Shown here: positions 1 through 10,205 of the stretch, in pieces | How positions within the stretch are numbered: the first letter of the stretch is position 1 | Layout of the letters: each line of letters begins with the position of its first letter | Source of the DNA: Hymenopus coronatus | Lineage: Eukaryota; Arthropoda; Insecta; Mantodea; Hymenopodidae | Length of the DNA stretch: 64,000 nucleotides | Assembly: GCA_030762935.1 (NCBI GenBank) | Contig: CM060890.1 | Coordinates: forward strand, 68,388,765 to 68,452,764 | Direction: 5' to 3' | Program-made: the position numbers and the translations under genes | Notes under the pieces: generated by a model | Told to the model about the DNA's origin: nothing | The model's input: only the letters and a program-made list of their open reading frames with translations | Databases searched by the model: none

Positions 1-1118
1 GGCGAAATGGATAAGGACTGTTGGTAATGCAGCAATTGGTAGAGTGCAAAAGCTTATTCTTCTATATACTTTGTTATCGAGATAAACATTTTTGAGAAAG
101 GTTTTATTACGTATTTCCTTATGAATACTTTAGGAATGAGGAAATAAAACTAACACTGTGGCACAACCCGACCGCTGCGTCCCACATCTCTGTCCATTAC
201 AGGCCTCATGGTTGGAGTGCAGCACTACAGGTTGGGACGTGGTTAGCTCTCCGAGTCCCTCTCGGCCGGTTAATGCTCAAATAGCTCCCCCCAGGCACCT
301 CTGGAAATTAGTGCAGCTCGGAACAAGTCTCTCAGCGGAAAAAATCTCCACGGCAGTACCGAAAATCAAGCCTGGACCTCCCGCTTGGTAAGTAGCTGCA
401 CTACCACCACGCTAAGTAGACGACCAGGAATAAGGAAATGCAGCAGACTTAAGCGATAGTATCTTTTGTCGTGTGATGGCTCTGAATTCCGTTCTCTTTG
501 CTTGGCCGGGTGAAGCTCCGTCCTTCCAAAAACACTTCAACGTGAGTAAAGTATAAGCACTGGAAAATTAAACACATCTAGGAGGAATATCTAGTAAATA
601 TTTATTTTAGAAAACATTTTTGCCATTAATATAAATTGTGTGCTTCGTAAATCTACTTTTTGTGTAGTAAGACAATGTCCATCTCTTGCAATTTATCAGT
701 AACGCAAAATATCCATGCATTCTGAATGAAGAGGATCTCAAACTATATTCCCAGAAAATTCGAAATATAATTTCATTTATATAACGCAGCTTAAACTTAT
801 GGTATCCTATCAAAATCGTTGGACCATTTTTAAGAAAAAACAGAACTTGATAATAATGTACCATGTAAAGTGTAGTTTGGGGTGCAAATTTCGTTGAATA
901 TCTACGTATGGCATCCTTTGAAGCAAATTAATTGCCATTTAACCCAACTTTTGTGTTTTTAGTAAGGCAGTTCACCCACATAAACTTTTTCTAAAACCTC
1001 CTTTAATCTAGAACACATGGGTGCTCCAAAACATATGTTTCCCTGGTGAAATTTTAACATAAAATTTTTGGGTACAATACAGTACAACCCTGCTTATTAT
1101 ACTTAGAAGAGAAAGTAA
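1..1118 (+). mobile_element. E element copy, interrupted by SINE-C
   Basis: Near full-length copy of the dominant E repeat, already inside its 5' part at the window start. The terminal section ends at a GAAGAGAAAGTAAG motif near 1106-1118, the family's hairpin-end signature. A SINE-C copy splits it between duplicated target sites (132-145 and 426-439), and E sequence continues on both sides. No coding capacity. Confidence 0.75.
146..425 (-). mobile_element. tRNA-derived SINE, family C, with target duplication
   Basis: Read on the minus strand, the head is tRNA-like: TTAGCGTGGTGGTAGTGC resembles an A box and a GGTCCAGGCTTGATT segment a degenerate B box. A second copy at about 49.58-49.83 kb shares the head and body, which defines a family. 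It is bracketed by near-identical 14-bp repeats, AGGAATGAGGAAAT (132-145) and AGGAATAAGGAAAT (426-439), as expected of a LINE-mobilised insertion. The 77-codon open frame across it is incidental. Confidence 0.7.
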
Positions 1119-1169
1119 GAAAGAAGATCACATTGTTGTAAATTTTCTTTGGAAAAATTAAATTCAGTT

Positions 1170-1372
1170 TTATTTATCGACGTTCTTTGACCTCTAGGTT
1201 CTTGGCATCCCATTCTCTATTGGGCGTGGAAGATAGCTTAACTTTGCTCAGAGGCCTCTTAATTAGGATTGAGATTATTTTACATGCCGTAAATCTATGA
1301 AACTGGACTAACGGCTTTACTTCTTTTTCGAAGGAAGCAACACTAAGGATTTTTACTCCGAAAAATGCCATC
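1170..1372 (-). mobile_element. SINE-A body, headless copy
   Basis: This matches the body of SINE-A (compare 5088-5377): the CTTCGAAGGAAGC block, the GCCGTAAATCTA block and the GGCCTCTTAATTAGG block occur in the same order on the minus strand. The tRNA-like head is missing, so the copy is truncated. Diverged and non-coding. Confidence 0.7.
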
Positions 1373-3459
1373 ACTTTCTCTCCAGTTTTTTTTTAAAGGT
1401 TTTACTTTCTCATTAGCCCATATTTTAATTTAGATAAAGCATATTCCTCATTAACTATTACATCACTGCCATTCATCACAATAAATATGCTTTACTATTA
1501 AATCTGTGATTCAACCCAGTGGACTTAAATATTAACAGAATACCTACTTATGTTAGAAGCTCTTTTGAGACTATAAATTTCAACATAAGAGGCGAACCAA
1601 AAGAAAATCCATTGGACACCAAGATGTGATCCGTTGATATTTTGAATATAAGTGGTGGTGGTGGGAGTAGTAGTATTTTATTATTAAGTTTACAATAATA
1701 CAATATTGCGTCGCATAGTCACATGGGTTGGGTGACCGTGCATGTCTAAACATACTTGAATTTAAAATATTACCTACATATCTATTTTGTATAGCTTAAC
1801 AACATTGGAAATACATGCACACATAGACACGCTCGCGCTCTACCACAGAACCACAAAACAATAAAAGAAAGATCACCCTGATATCACACACACATACTTG
1901 CACTCACATATATATTACCCAAACACCAAATAATTCCATAGAATATTTACACAAATATTTTATCTCTTAGTGCACGAACATCCATTAGTATGTGCCCAGG
2001 CTTGGCTGGTATTGGCTGTTTAGAATCAAATCCCAAAATGCTGTCCTTTCTGTTTGAAGCTAAAAGTACTCCCGGCAATAATTTTATCATAACATCCAGT
2101 TTTGGCTGTTTCGAATCAAATCCTAGAATGCTGTCCCTTCGTCTGTTTGAAGCTAAAATACTTCCGACAACATCCTAACATCCTCCATCTGCACGCATTC
2201 TGCCAAAATATGCGTCCAGTCTTACAGATACTCGCATAATAGGCAAATCCGCCTACCAGTTTCATTAACTACCTTAAGAGTTTTCCACCCTCCCAACCTG
2301 AGCCACGCTATTCCCGACCTTTGTGATATACCCATGAAAATAATATGTGGAATTAAGCAAAATATGTCATTTGTTGCAACAGTAGCAACATTTATGAATT
2401 GTGTGCGTTTAGTAATGACAAATTATGTTATTTCTCTCTTAATTTCAAGACAGAAGACATGGTGTAATTAGATAGGAAGAACCTGGAGCTAATTTGAAGT
2501 CAACATCTTAGATTAAAATTCGTTTACGTACAAAGCAACGATTATACAAGTTTCATTTTGTATATCTGTTAATGATTTTAGAAACTTCTAAAGCTTTTCC
2601 TTACCATTATAAGCGAGAAAATGGAGCAGTTATTTTATTTAATCGTGTAATTTCAGAACTCTCCTCTCGTGAATGTGTCTCCCTTCATTTTTTAATTTAG
2701 TAGTCAGTGAATAGCCTTCTGTTTGCAACACATAAAAGAGAATAGTTGAATGTTTTTTCTTTCTTTTTTCCATTTTCATAAAGGATGAATCTCGCAGTCT
2801 GTAAGCGAAAAACCAGACTCCATTTTGCCTGTATTCAATTATAAAAGCAAAACCACATATTGCATTTTTCTTAGCATATTTTTGTTTCAGTGAATTTTAT
2901 AAAAAACGCAGCTAAAATAATAAATAACTAAATTGACTGTGAATCCTAAAATGTCATATTTGTGATTACTACGAATTGTAGATTGAGAAAGCAATGGTGA
3001 ACTTAATTTTGGGATTTTCGTATACTATTTCTGTTCCTTATAGATTTTTCGTGTTTTATACTGGCTGTTAAGGCATATAAGTGCAGATGTTTTGATGGGT
3101 AATTAATGATAGGGCAATAAAAAACATTACATAAAAATGTGCTTCATTTGGGGCACAGGTTGGTTAGTACCTCCAAATAGGTATGGCATACACAAGACCT
3201 ATCTGTTTATTTCTCCCGTGATGATGGGTAAGGGTAACGTTGAGGTGGCAGGTTTTGCGGTAACAAATGTAATGATCGGAACATGGCCAATGACTCCACA
3301 CTACCTAGGCAAGCAGATCACGTATTGAGGTATGAAAACGTGGAAGCAAACCGGATAGTCGATACTTAGAGGCATTGTTCATTTCGCGGCACAATTAAGA
3401 CCGTGCAAAAACATCAGTTATAAGTTTATAAGAAAACTGTTAGACAAAGAAAAAATTTG
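1373..3459. other. No gene seen; small internal duplication
   Basis: A+T-rich sequence without a supportable gene. A GGTGGTGGTGGGAGTAGTAG simple-sequence patch lies near 1653-1672, and an imperfect duplication of about 85 bp at 2010-2175 is described separately. Short open frames at 1990-2178 and 3137-3328 have no recognisable domain. Confidence 0.5.
2010..2178 (+). repeat. Imperfect tandem duplication, unit about 85 bp
   Basis: Two adjacent units share TTGGCTGTTT, GAATCAAATCC, AATGCTGTCC and CTGTTTGAAGCTAAAA in the same order, the second starting near 2101. The shared frame gives similar peptides in both units, but nothing recognisable. Probably part of an unclassified dispersed repeat. Confidence 0.6.
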
Positions 3460-4115
3460 ATAAATGACATTCCATGACCTTCTCTATCTACTCTGCAAAC
3501 AAACTATGCTTAAAATATTTTTCTTTTATGTATTTCATGCTAATCAAGATAAAACTTATCAGAAATGTTCTTATTACTTAGATGTTTATAAGCAGAAGAA
3601 ACATAAGGCAATGCATTAGACTTTAAATGTTATCGCTATGCGATTTTGTTCAAATTCGGTTTTCTTTCCATTCCCAGGAGTAAAACAAAAGGGAGATGAA
3701 AGTGCCGAGGATTTTCCATTTGAGATATGGTTAAATATCTTAAAATTAAACCTAAACGTATATATCTGAAATGGTTAAAGAAATTGCATATACGATAAAC
3801 TGTGGGTTTTAAACGAGATCTACATTTTTGTGAGGCAAGCTTTTCCTTACCAGAAATCCGAAAAGTCATTCAGAAAGAAGAGGACTTCAGAGGCTATTTC
3901 CAAGAAATTCAGGATATATATTTTATTTGCCACGTAAATATCTTTATATACAGATGTTAATCAAAATCGTTGGAGCTATTTTTTAGAAAATCGAAAATTT
4001 TGACAAACGATCTCTATAAAGGATAGTTCGGGGTGGGATATTTTCATTTGTATCTTTGGAACATACTAAACTTAATACCAAATTTGATATTTAGCGGACT
4101 TCCCTTTATGTTAAG
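3460..4115 (+). mobile_element. E element copy, hairpin end missing
   Basis: Begins with CATTCCATGACCTTCTCTATC and runs through the family's core in the plus orientation. It stops in the GT-rich tract near 4116, where the sequence flips into an oppositely oriented copy. The terminal 150-200 bp with the hairpin is absent. Confidence 0.75.
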
Positions 4116-4765
4116 CGTGTGTGTATATGTGTGTGCGTGCGTGCGTGGACAGTGTGATTCAGAAAGGAAGGCAATTAAATACCAAACTTAGCATTTAATT
4201 TGGTATCTTCCAAGAATGCGACACGAAAGATTTTCAAGAAAATCCCAGTACTCGGAACCACCCTTTACATGGGAAATATTTTGACAAATTTGTTTTTTAA
4301 AAAAAAATACTTCGATTGATTTTGATTAAAATACAGTATATTAGGGATTTTTACATCACACATAAATGTAAATCTTGAAGTTTCTGGAAATAGCTCCTGA
4401 AGACTTGTTCAAATTGAATGAATTATGCTGCATTTTTCATAACTGGTAAACGGTAAGAAGATAAAAAAAACTCACAATTTATGTCATATAGGCTTTTGTT
4501 GTAGATTTGGCCGTTTCTGAGATATTCGTTGTTATTGGTTGTTTTCTCATATGGGTATTTTTCAACTTTTGGCTATGCGAAAAAACGGAGTTCAACCTCA
4601 TGGCAACCAGCTTTTAAAATATTTGACTATCGCTAGATACTAATGTATTCCCTTATTTCCCTTTTGTGTAATGTTTGTCTCGATTAGCGTGAAGTAGATA
4701 GAAGAATGAAATTTTAACAATAAGTTGTTTTCAGAGATACAGAGAAAGTCATGTATATGGAATAT
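4116..4765 (-). mobile_element. E element copy, mirror partner of the preceding copy
   Basis: Minus-oriented E sequence starting within the GT microsatellite (4116-4146) and ending with CAGAGAAAGTCATGTATATGG near 4740-4765, the family's 5' end. With the previous copy it forms an imperfect inverted repeat about 1.3 kb long, centred on the microsatellite. Confidence 0.75.
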
Positions 4766-5087
4766 TTCAGTGTTTCTTTTGGCGTTAGGCGTTTAAGAAA
4801 TATTCCTTGTTGCATATGTATACCTTCCTTAGTAAATCAACTGATGGACTTTAGATTTTCCATTACAAGAGCTCATTACTACCCTGGGGGAGCTGGTAAA
4901 CGGAGGGGAAGTGCCTTCCCATTCCATCTGTTCCGCATATAAAGTAAAGAGTTAAACAGTTTTTGAAGACGAGTGGTCGGGTACCAAAATATGTCTTGCA
5001 TTCTTTTAATTTCTCTATATGTACTATGTATATAGTATAGATAATGTATTCCAACCAAAAGTTTGATAGCGAGATTTCACAGGAAAT

Positions 5088-5377
5088 AGTCGGCCTCCGT
5101 GGTGTAATGGTTACCATGCTGACTTCATATACCCAAGGTCGCGGGTTCAAACCCGGCGGAGGATTTTCGGGCGTAAAAATCCTTAGCATGGCTTCCTTCG
5201 GAAGGGAAGTAAAGCCGTTGGTCCCGTGTCGTAGATTTACGGCACGTAAAAGAATCTCAAGCCTGATAGAGAGGCCTCTGAGCAAAATTAAGCGGTCTTT
5301 CACGCCCAATATAGAATGGGACGCTGAGAACCTCAGTAGTTAAAGAGCGTCCATAAATAACACGCCATTTCCATTTT
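5088..5377 (+). mobile_element. Full-length SINE-A with 13-bp target duplication
   Basis: The tRNA-derived head (5091-5163) has an A-box-like GTGGTGTAATGGTTACC, a B-box-like GGGTTCAAACCCG with a perfect T-stem, and a closing CCTCCG/CGGAGG acceptor-type stem. The body carries the conserved TTCGGAAGGGAAGTAAAGCC and GGCACGTAAAAGAA blocks and ends in a short A/T-rich tail. TTTCACAGGAAAT flanks it at 5075-5087 and 5378-5390. It disrupts an E element. The open frames on both strands are incidental; the head contains the expected internal pol III promoter. Confidence 0.85.
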
Positions 5378-5438
5378 TTTCACAGGAAATGCATGTTTTG
5401 AGACCATCTGAATCCAAAAATAAAATTTAAAAACAGGT

Positions 5439-5439
<1 letters not shown>

Positions 5440-5479
<40 letters not shown>
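5440..5479 (+). repeat. (GT)n microsatellite inside an E element
   Basis: About 40 bp of uninterrupted GT/TG at the position where other E copies carry shorter CA/GT tracts. Confidence 0.95.
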
Positions 5480-5480
<1 letters not shown>

Positions 5481-5720
5481 AGGATGGGCAGTAAAGCTCA
5501 ATAATGAAAGTACCGTTAAATAACACATTTGGTATTTAAGCTTAATATCTTCCAAGGATGCGCCTCAAAGGTTTTGAAAATAATTCCGCCACCCTAAAAC
5601 AACCTTTATATGGAAATTGTTTTGAAAATCTTAGTACCACATATTAAAGATGTTTACATGATAAATAAAATGTACATATAACTTGCATTTTATGGAAATA
5701 TCCTCTGAGGACCTCTTTGA

Positions 5721-5914
5721 GCCACGCCGTGACCGAGTGGCTAGACCACTTGCCTCTCACTTAGATGGCATGGTGCAGGAGCGGGCTTTCTCCGGGTTCT
5801 CCGGTTTCCCCCGCCATTGCATTCCACCTAGCTCCATCTTCATTCCATGTATCACTAGCGTCATCACCTGCTGTGCCACAAGTAGTAAAAGTGGGCGTTA
5901 AACACAACAAAAAA
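5721..5914 (+). mobile_element. SINE-B copy
   Basis: Head CGCCGTGACCGAGTGGCTAG is a tRNA-Ser/Leu-type A-box region. The B-box portion is deleted, joining directly to the body with TCTCCGGGTTCTCCGGTTTC. The 3' end GGGCGTTAAACACAAC runs into an A-rich tail. Flanking GACCTCTTTG and GACATCTCCA may be a decayed target duplication (7 of 10 match). Inserted in an E element. Confidence 0.8.
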
Positions 5915-6340
5915 GAAAGACATCTCCATGTTGAATGAATTTGCTGAATTTTGCATAGCTGATGAATCGTAACAGTTAGACAAAAACTTATTACAGAAAC
6001 AATAAAGATCTCAATAAACACATAATTTATGTCATATACATTTTTTGTAGAGTTGATTGTTTCCGAGATATTTCTTGTTATTGGTTTCAATTGTAAAATA
6101 CTTTAAACTGTTCCTATTCAGGAATTTATAAGTTCCTGACCCTAACTAATTTTAATCACATAGCAACCAGCCTTCAGAAAATTTGACTACAGCTTTAGCC
6201 TAGCGCATTGTATTTATCTTCCACGTATAAGGAATTAAGTATTGGGGCCATTTCTTATAAATGTACATCTCGATTAGCTTGAAATAAACAGAACAATAAC
6301 TTGTTATGCAGATATAAAGAAAGTCATGTGAATGGAACAG

Positions 6341-7190
6341 ATTTTTACTTTTCTCTAAACGTAATATGTGTATATGTATCGAGAAGATATCGTACTGCAC
6401 CCAAAAATTTGATACTGAATTTTTACCGGAAATAAATGCTTTGAAACTCCTTGGATTCAAAAAAAGAACTCTTAGAAACATTTCTGTGTGTCCTGTCTGT
6501 GTGTAAGTGTCTGTGGCAGCATAGCTCAAAAACGAAAAGACCGTTAAATACCAAACTTGGTGTTTAAGATTGGCATTTTCCAAGGATGCGTCGCGAAGAG
6601 ATTTCTCCCAATCCTCAACTACCCTGTATATGGAATGTTTTTCGAAAATTTTGATTTTCTCGAAAAAATCAAAACTATTTTGTTTGAAATAACGTAAATT
6701 AAAGATATTTACCTGACAAATAAAATGTGATTCTTGAATTTTTTGGGAATAGCCTCTCAAGATTACTCTATTCTGGATGACTGATGAACCGTAAGAGACA
6801 GACAAAAGCTAGCGTAACAGGAAAATGTAGAGCTTGTTAAAACACACACTTTACGTTATATACATTTTTTTCGTGGAGTTGATCGTTTTTGAGATATTCC
6901 TTGTTATTGGTTTCAGCTTTAAAATGTTTATACTTTTATCATCAGGGAATTTGTCAACTCCTGTCCGTTCAAACAAAGGAACTTCAGTCACATAGCAGCA
7001 AGCTTTATTACTTTTAACCAATGGTACTCCCTTGTTTCTTTTCTACTTACAAGAAAGCAAGTAATAAGACTATTTTTGCTATTGTTTTCTCAATTAGAAG
7101 TAAATAGAAGCATAAGCTTTTTAACAATTATTTGTTGCAGAAATGTAGAGAAAGTCATATGAATGGAAAATATCAGATGTTTTTTCGTCA
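6341..7190 (-). mobile_element. E element copy, tandem with the previous one
   Basis: Starts immediately after the preceding copy's AACAGATTTTT with ACTTTTCTCTAAACG. It contains the family's degenerate hairpin end and core and ends at GAAAGTCATATGAATGGAAAA (7150-7170). The 201-codon minus-strand frame across 6200-6805 spans non-coding repeat and is not a gene. Confidence 0.8.
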
Positions 7191-7785
7191 AACGAAGCTT
7201 TTCAGACATTTTTTTGGTCGTATAATAGAATGCTGATACCTTTTCTCGACACACATTTATCTTCCTCAGGCTTAATGGTGGACACGGAGAGACGCAGTAT
7301 TTCATTTAAACTGGAGAGTTATCACTCTGATTAAAGGTTAATTTTTATGACTATAGCTGAAATGTTAGCTTTTCCATGCTGGTTAACATGTGCAGAATTA
7401 AAATTTCGCTTATTATAATTTTTCCTCTTGCACTACTGTATGTAACACAACAAACATTCAGCATTCTGAACCAGAAACAATGTATTTTCAACTCTTCGGG
7501 AAATTTGTATCTAGAATTGTCTATGTGCTTCACTGGGCCAATGAAGCATCACTGTCTGTTGTTATTTGTTATGTACACAGATAAGCAGGCACAGCAGAGT
7601 GGTTAACGAAAGGGTGGCAATGTGTGTAATAGATATTTAAATCCGTTTTCGAATCCTGTAACCAAAAGCTATCGTACACTGTTAAAAACATTACTTAATT
7701 AGAAATTCTCTCTGGATCAATTATACGTCGGGAATTGTCTACCTGGGTTGGTCCAAACTGATTCACATTTTAAATTAAATTTGTA
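7191..7785. other. No feature recognised
   Basis: Open frames up to 76 codons on both strands, none with a recognisable motif; no repeat match seen within the window. Confidence 0.4.
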
Positions 7786-7789
7786 TAGG

Positions 7790-7925
7790 TTTAATTTCTC
7801 ACACAAGCCGTGTGTAGGATAGGCAGAGTCAGACTAAAAAATTCAATGCCATAGACGGTATTTGAACCATGGATCACCCGGTCTCTAGCCCGTTGCTCTT
7901 CCACTGAGCTACCATGGCAACATGC
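7790..7925 (-). mobile_element. tRNA-derived SINE, family D
   Basis: Minus-strand head TGCCATGGTAGCTCAGTGG is a typical tRNA 5' half with A box, and GGTTCAAATACC is the B-box region. The body continues GGCATTGAATTTTTTAGTC and ends with CACACGGCTTGTGTGAGAAA. Further copies occur at 8.1, 15.4, 32.8, 33.2 and 53.5 kb. Not a functional tRNA. Confidence 0.75.
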
Positions 7926-8095
7926 CGGTATAGCATTGGATTTTTCAACCGACTCGTATATTTCCCGGTAAACCATAAGGTGATCTCAAGTTATTTTGAG
8001 ATGACAACCCCAATGGCAACTTACAATGCTGTAAGTACTTTAAGTCCCAGGATACATAGTATAGCCAACTATTATGGCAAATTGGTATTGGTTTG

Positions 8096-8218
8096 TTTTT
8101 TCACACAACCGTGTGTAGGACAGGAGTTGGATAGGTAGAGTCAATACGATTTCAACCACGGATCTCCCGGTCTCTAGCCGATTGATCTTCCACTGAGCTA
8201 CCATGGCAACATGCCGAC
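8096..8218 (-). mobile_element. SINE-D, second copy about 300 bp away
   Basis: Same family and orientation as the copy at 7790-7925, sharing ACCATGGCAACATGCCG at its head and CACACAACCGTGTGTAGGA at its tail. On the minus strand the anticodon-arm region CGGCTAGAGACCG could fold. The intervening sequence is not SINE. Confidence 0.75.
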
Positions 8219-8459
8219 ATATAGTTTAAATAAATCATTACATTTTCATCGTGATTTAAATAGAAATATTGATGCATTCTTTTTCGTCATTATTGTACAT
8301 TCAAATATATTTTGGTCACATAGTATTTCCCCTATCATTGCCTTTTTGGACTAATTAATAACACTAAACACATATTTTACTATCTTGGGATAATAAGGTT
8401 TTATATTAATACCGTAGAAATACAGAAATTAAATATCTTTGTTGTTGAAATAGGTACTG

Positions 8460-9502
8460 TATTCTTATTATTGACCCATGTTTATCACATATTACATTCA
8501 ACATGAGCACCATTCACAACCCGATACACGTCCCATGTGTTAGTACCAAAGACATTCCCGAACATTTGTGGTTTTAATAGCTGCAGCAGCTTGTGCAATT
8601 TGGTTCTTGGAACGCTGCCAATGAGTTATTACTGTGTCGGCGATACTTGCGTCCCTTGATAAATCCCCATACGAAGAAGTCCATGGGTGTGAGGTAGGAA
8701 GAACGTTTCGCCCAGATCATGGGTCCCTAGCGCCTTATCCATAGGAAACATATCATTCCAAAAAGGGCGAAAACGAACGGCCCTAAAGTTTGTCAATGGA
8801 TATTGCCATCGACACATTAACTTTAAAGAGACTCTTGCTGGAATTCCAGGTGCTCCACTGGTGGTGTCAGCCCAGATGATGCAGTTTTGTCGGTTAACTC
8901 TTCCACAAGTGTGGAAGGTTGCCTCGTGGCTGAATAAGATCTGGTTGAGGATGTTGTGATTTGCATTTGCTTCAAGCAATTCCTGGCACATACGCTCTGC
9001 CAAACTCGTGTCATGTAATTGATGGAGAATCTACAGATGGTATTTTTTTTTCAGTGTGTCGCAACACTTTACGTACCGTTGAGCGTGGAATGTTCAGTTC
9101 CACCGACAATCGAAGCATCGATTTTGGACTGCGTTCAATGGAGGTTCTAATATTTTCAATTCGGTAGGCTGAGGTTGATGGCCTTGTCCGAGCTAGTTGT
9201 TAACATACCATTGCGTTAAAGTTGTTCACTAATTGTTCAATTGTCTTATCAGTAGGTCCAGGTAATGAAATCTCGTCCGAAATTCACCATACGACAATCT
9301 CTACGTTACAATGACTATCCTCCTAACATCATTTCTTCAGCTATCTGTAACAACAGAACACATGTTTAGCGGTGCCTTGAAGCCAATCCATCGTTTACAG
9401 CAACAACCACAACATTTACGTCTGTAATGCATATACCTATTACCCCTATATCACCGTTTTCCACAAAATTGATACTTTATTTTTAGATACCCTGTGTTAT
9501 AA
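8460..9502 (-). pseudogene. Dead IS630/Tc1-mariner-superfamily transposase
   Basis: Minus-strand relic spread over at least three frames. From 9160 down it shows a helix-turn-helix-like segment (IENIRTSIERSP, then LNIPRSTVRKVL). A frameshift at an A-run follows, then a catalytic core with ILFSHEATFHTCGRVNRQN (8629-9003), and after another shift LTPMDFFVWGFIKG and a tail ending DVYRVVNGAHVEC near 8490. In this family the first catalytic residue is the Asp of FSDEA; here it is His. AGATACCCTGTGTTAT at 9484-9499 resembles the terminal repeat of such elements. Intact proteins are about 330-380 residues. Known in the family: cut-and-paste transposition at TA. Inactive here. Confidence 0.85.
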
Positions 9503-10000
9503 AAATATAATGCATAATCTTATGCAAATTTGACATGCGGAAGGAAAAACTGGGGAGGATTACATCATCTCTGATAAACGTGTTGTGCTGGTGTTGTGTG
9601 TTTGTATGTAAGGGAGTATGAGAATGGGGGAGAGATGGAGAGAGAGTTGTTGATAGTTATTCTTTGACGCTAGTCATTTTTAGCCTTCAAAATATATCAG
9701 ATTTGCGAAATTCAGATTTATAATCACGCCTATGGTTTGAATCTCGGTTTTGGTATCGATTTTTGAGACATGTGAAGTGCATAAACTAGAAGGGGGGTCA
9801 AATATAATGTAGTTAAATTAAATTGTATTTTAAAAGCTTCTCGGCAGCTATCTGGTAAAACAAGAATTCCTGAATTGTTATCTCGGCAAAGGTACAATTC
9901 AACATCTTTATAATTTACATATGAAACGTATCTTTACTGCTTTAAAATTAAAATTTATTCTTAAGCCAGTTTTTTTTAAATCCTTTTACAAATTCTACTT
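9503..10000. other. No gene seen
   Basis: A+T-rich spacer between the mariner relic and the next LINE relic; a short GAGAGATGGAGAGAGAG tract near 9630. Nothing supportable. Confidence 0.4.
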
Positions 10001-10004
10001 TTTG

Positions 10005-10205
10005 TGCTATCTTTCCAAGAATTGGGAGTTTATTCTGTTTCGCGCCAGAGATGTATATTTAAATTATCTTTCCATCTGGTTCTTGGCCATCCTAATCTCA
10101 TCTTCCACTTGGGTTATAACTAAAAGTTTCGGTAGACTCTTAGAGGGCATTCCATTAACCTGTTTTTGCCAGTTATTTTGATATTGAACTTCGCTTGTAT
10201 TATAC
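10005..10205 (-). pseudogene. LINE reverse-transcriptase C-terminal relic
   Basis: On the minus strand one frame reads NGMPSKSLPKLL and, after a frame change, another reads LGWPRTRWKDNL. This order matches the basic GRP-x-RW segment that closes many non-LTR retrotransposon ORF2 proteins. It is short, frameshifted and without flanking domains. The plus-strand 86-codon frame over the same bases is a shadow. Moderate confidence because only one motif supports it. Confidence 0.5.

Larger units (their letters stand above)
5004..6340 (-). mobile_element. E element copy carrying SINE-A and SINE-B insertions
   Basis: Minus-oriented copy from the hairpin end (TTCTCTATATGTACTATG, 5017 onward) to the 5' end, AGTCATGTGAATGGAACAG near 6320-6340. 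SINE-A sits at 5088-5377 between 13-bp target duplications and SINE-B at 5721-5914. The GT array at 5440-5479 is at the family's usual microsatellite position. Another E copy follows directly, head to tail. Confidence 0.85.

Noticed and set aside
5091..5163. Functional tRNA gene
   Set aside because: A and B boxes and the acceptor-type stem are present, but the anticodon arm does not fold and the sequence continues directly into a SINE body with target duplication outside.
5044..5343. Overlapping frames of 99 and 148 codons on opposite strands
   Set aside because: Both lie over SINE-A; the repeated peptide (PLVP-RRFTAR-type) recurs wherever SINE-A occurs and reflects the repeat, not a protein.
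6200..6805. 201-codon minus-strand frame
   Set aside because: It crosses the junction of two E copies; equivalent positions in other copies are full of stops, so it is a chance frame in non-coding repeat.
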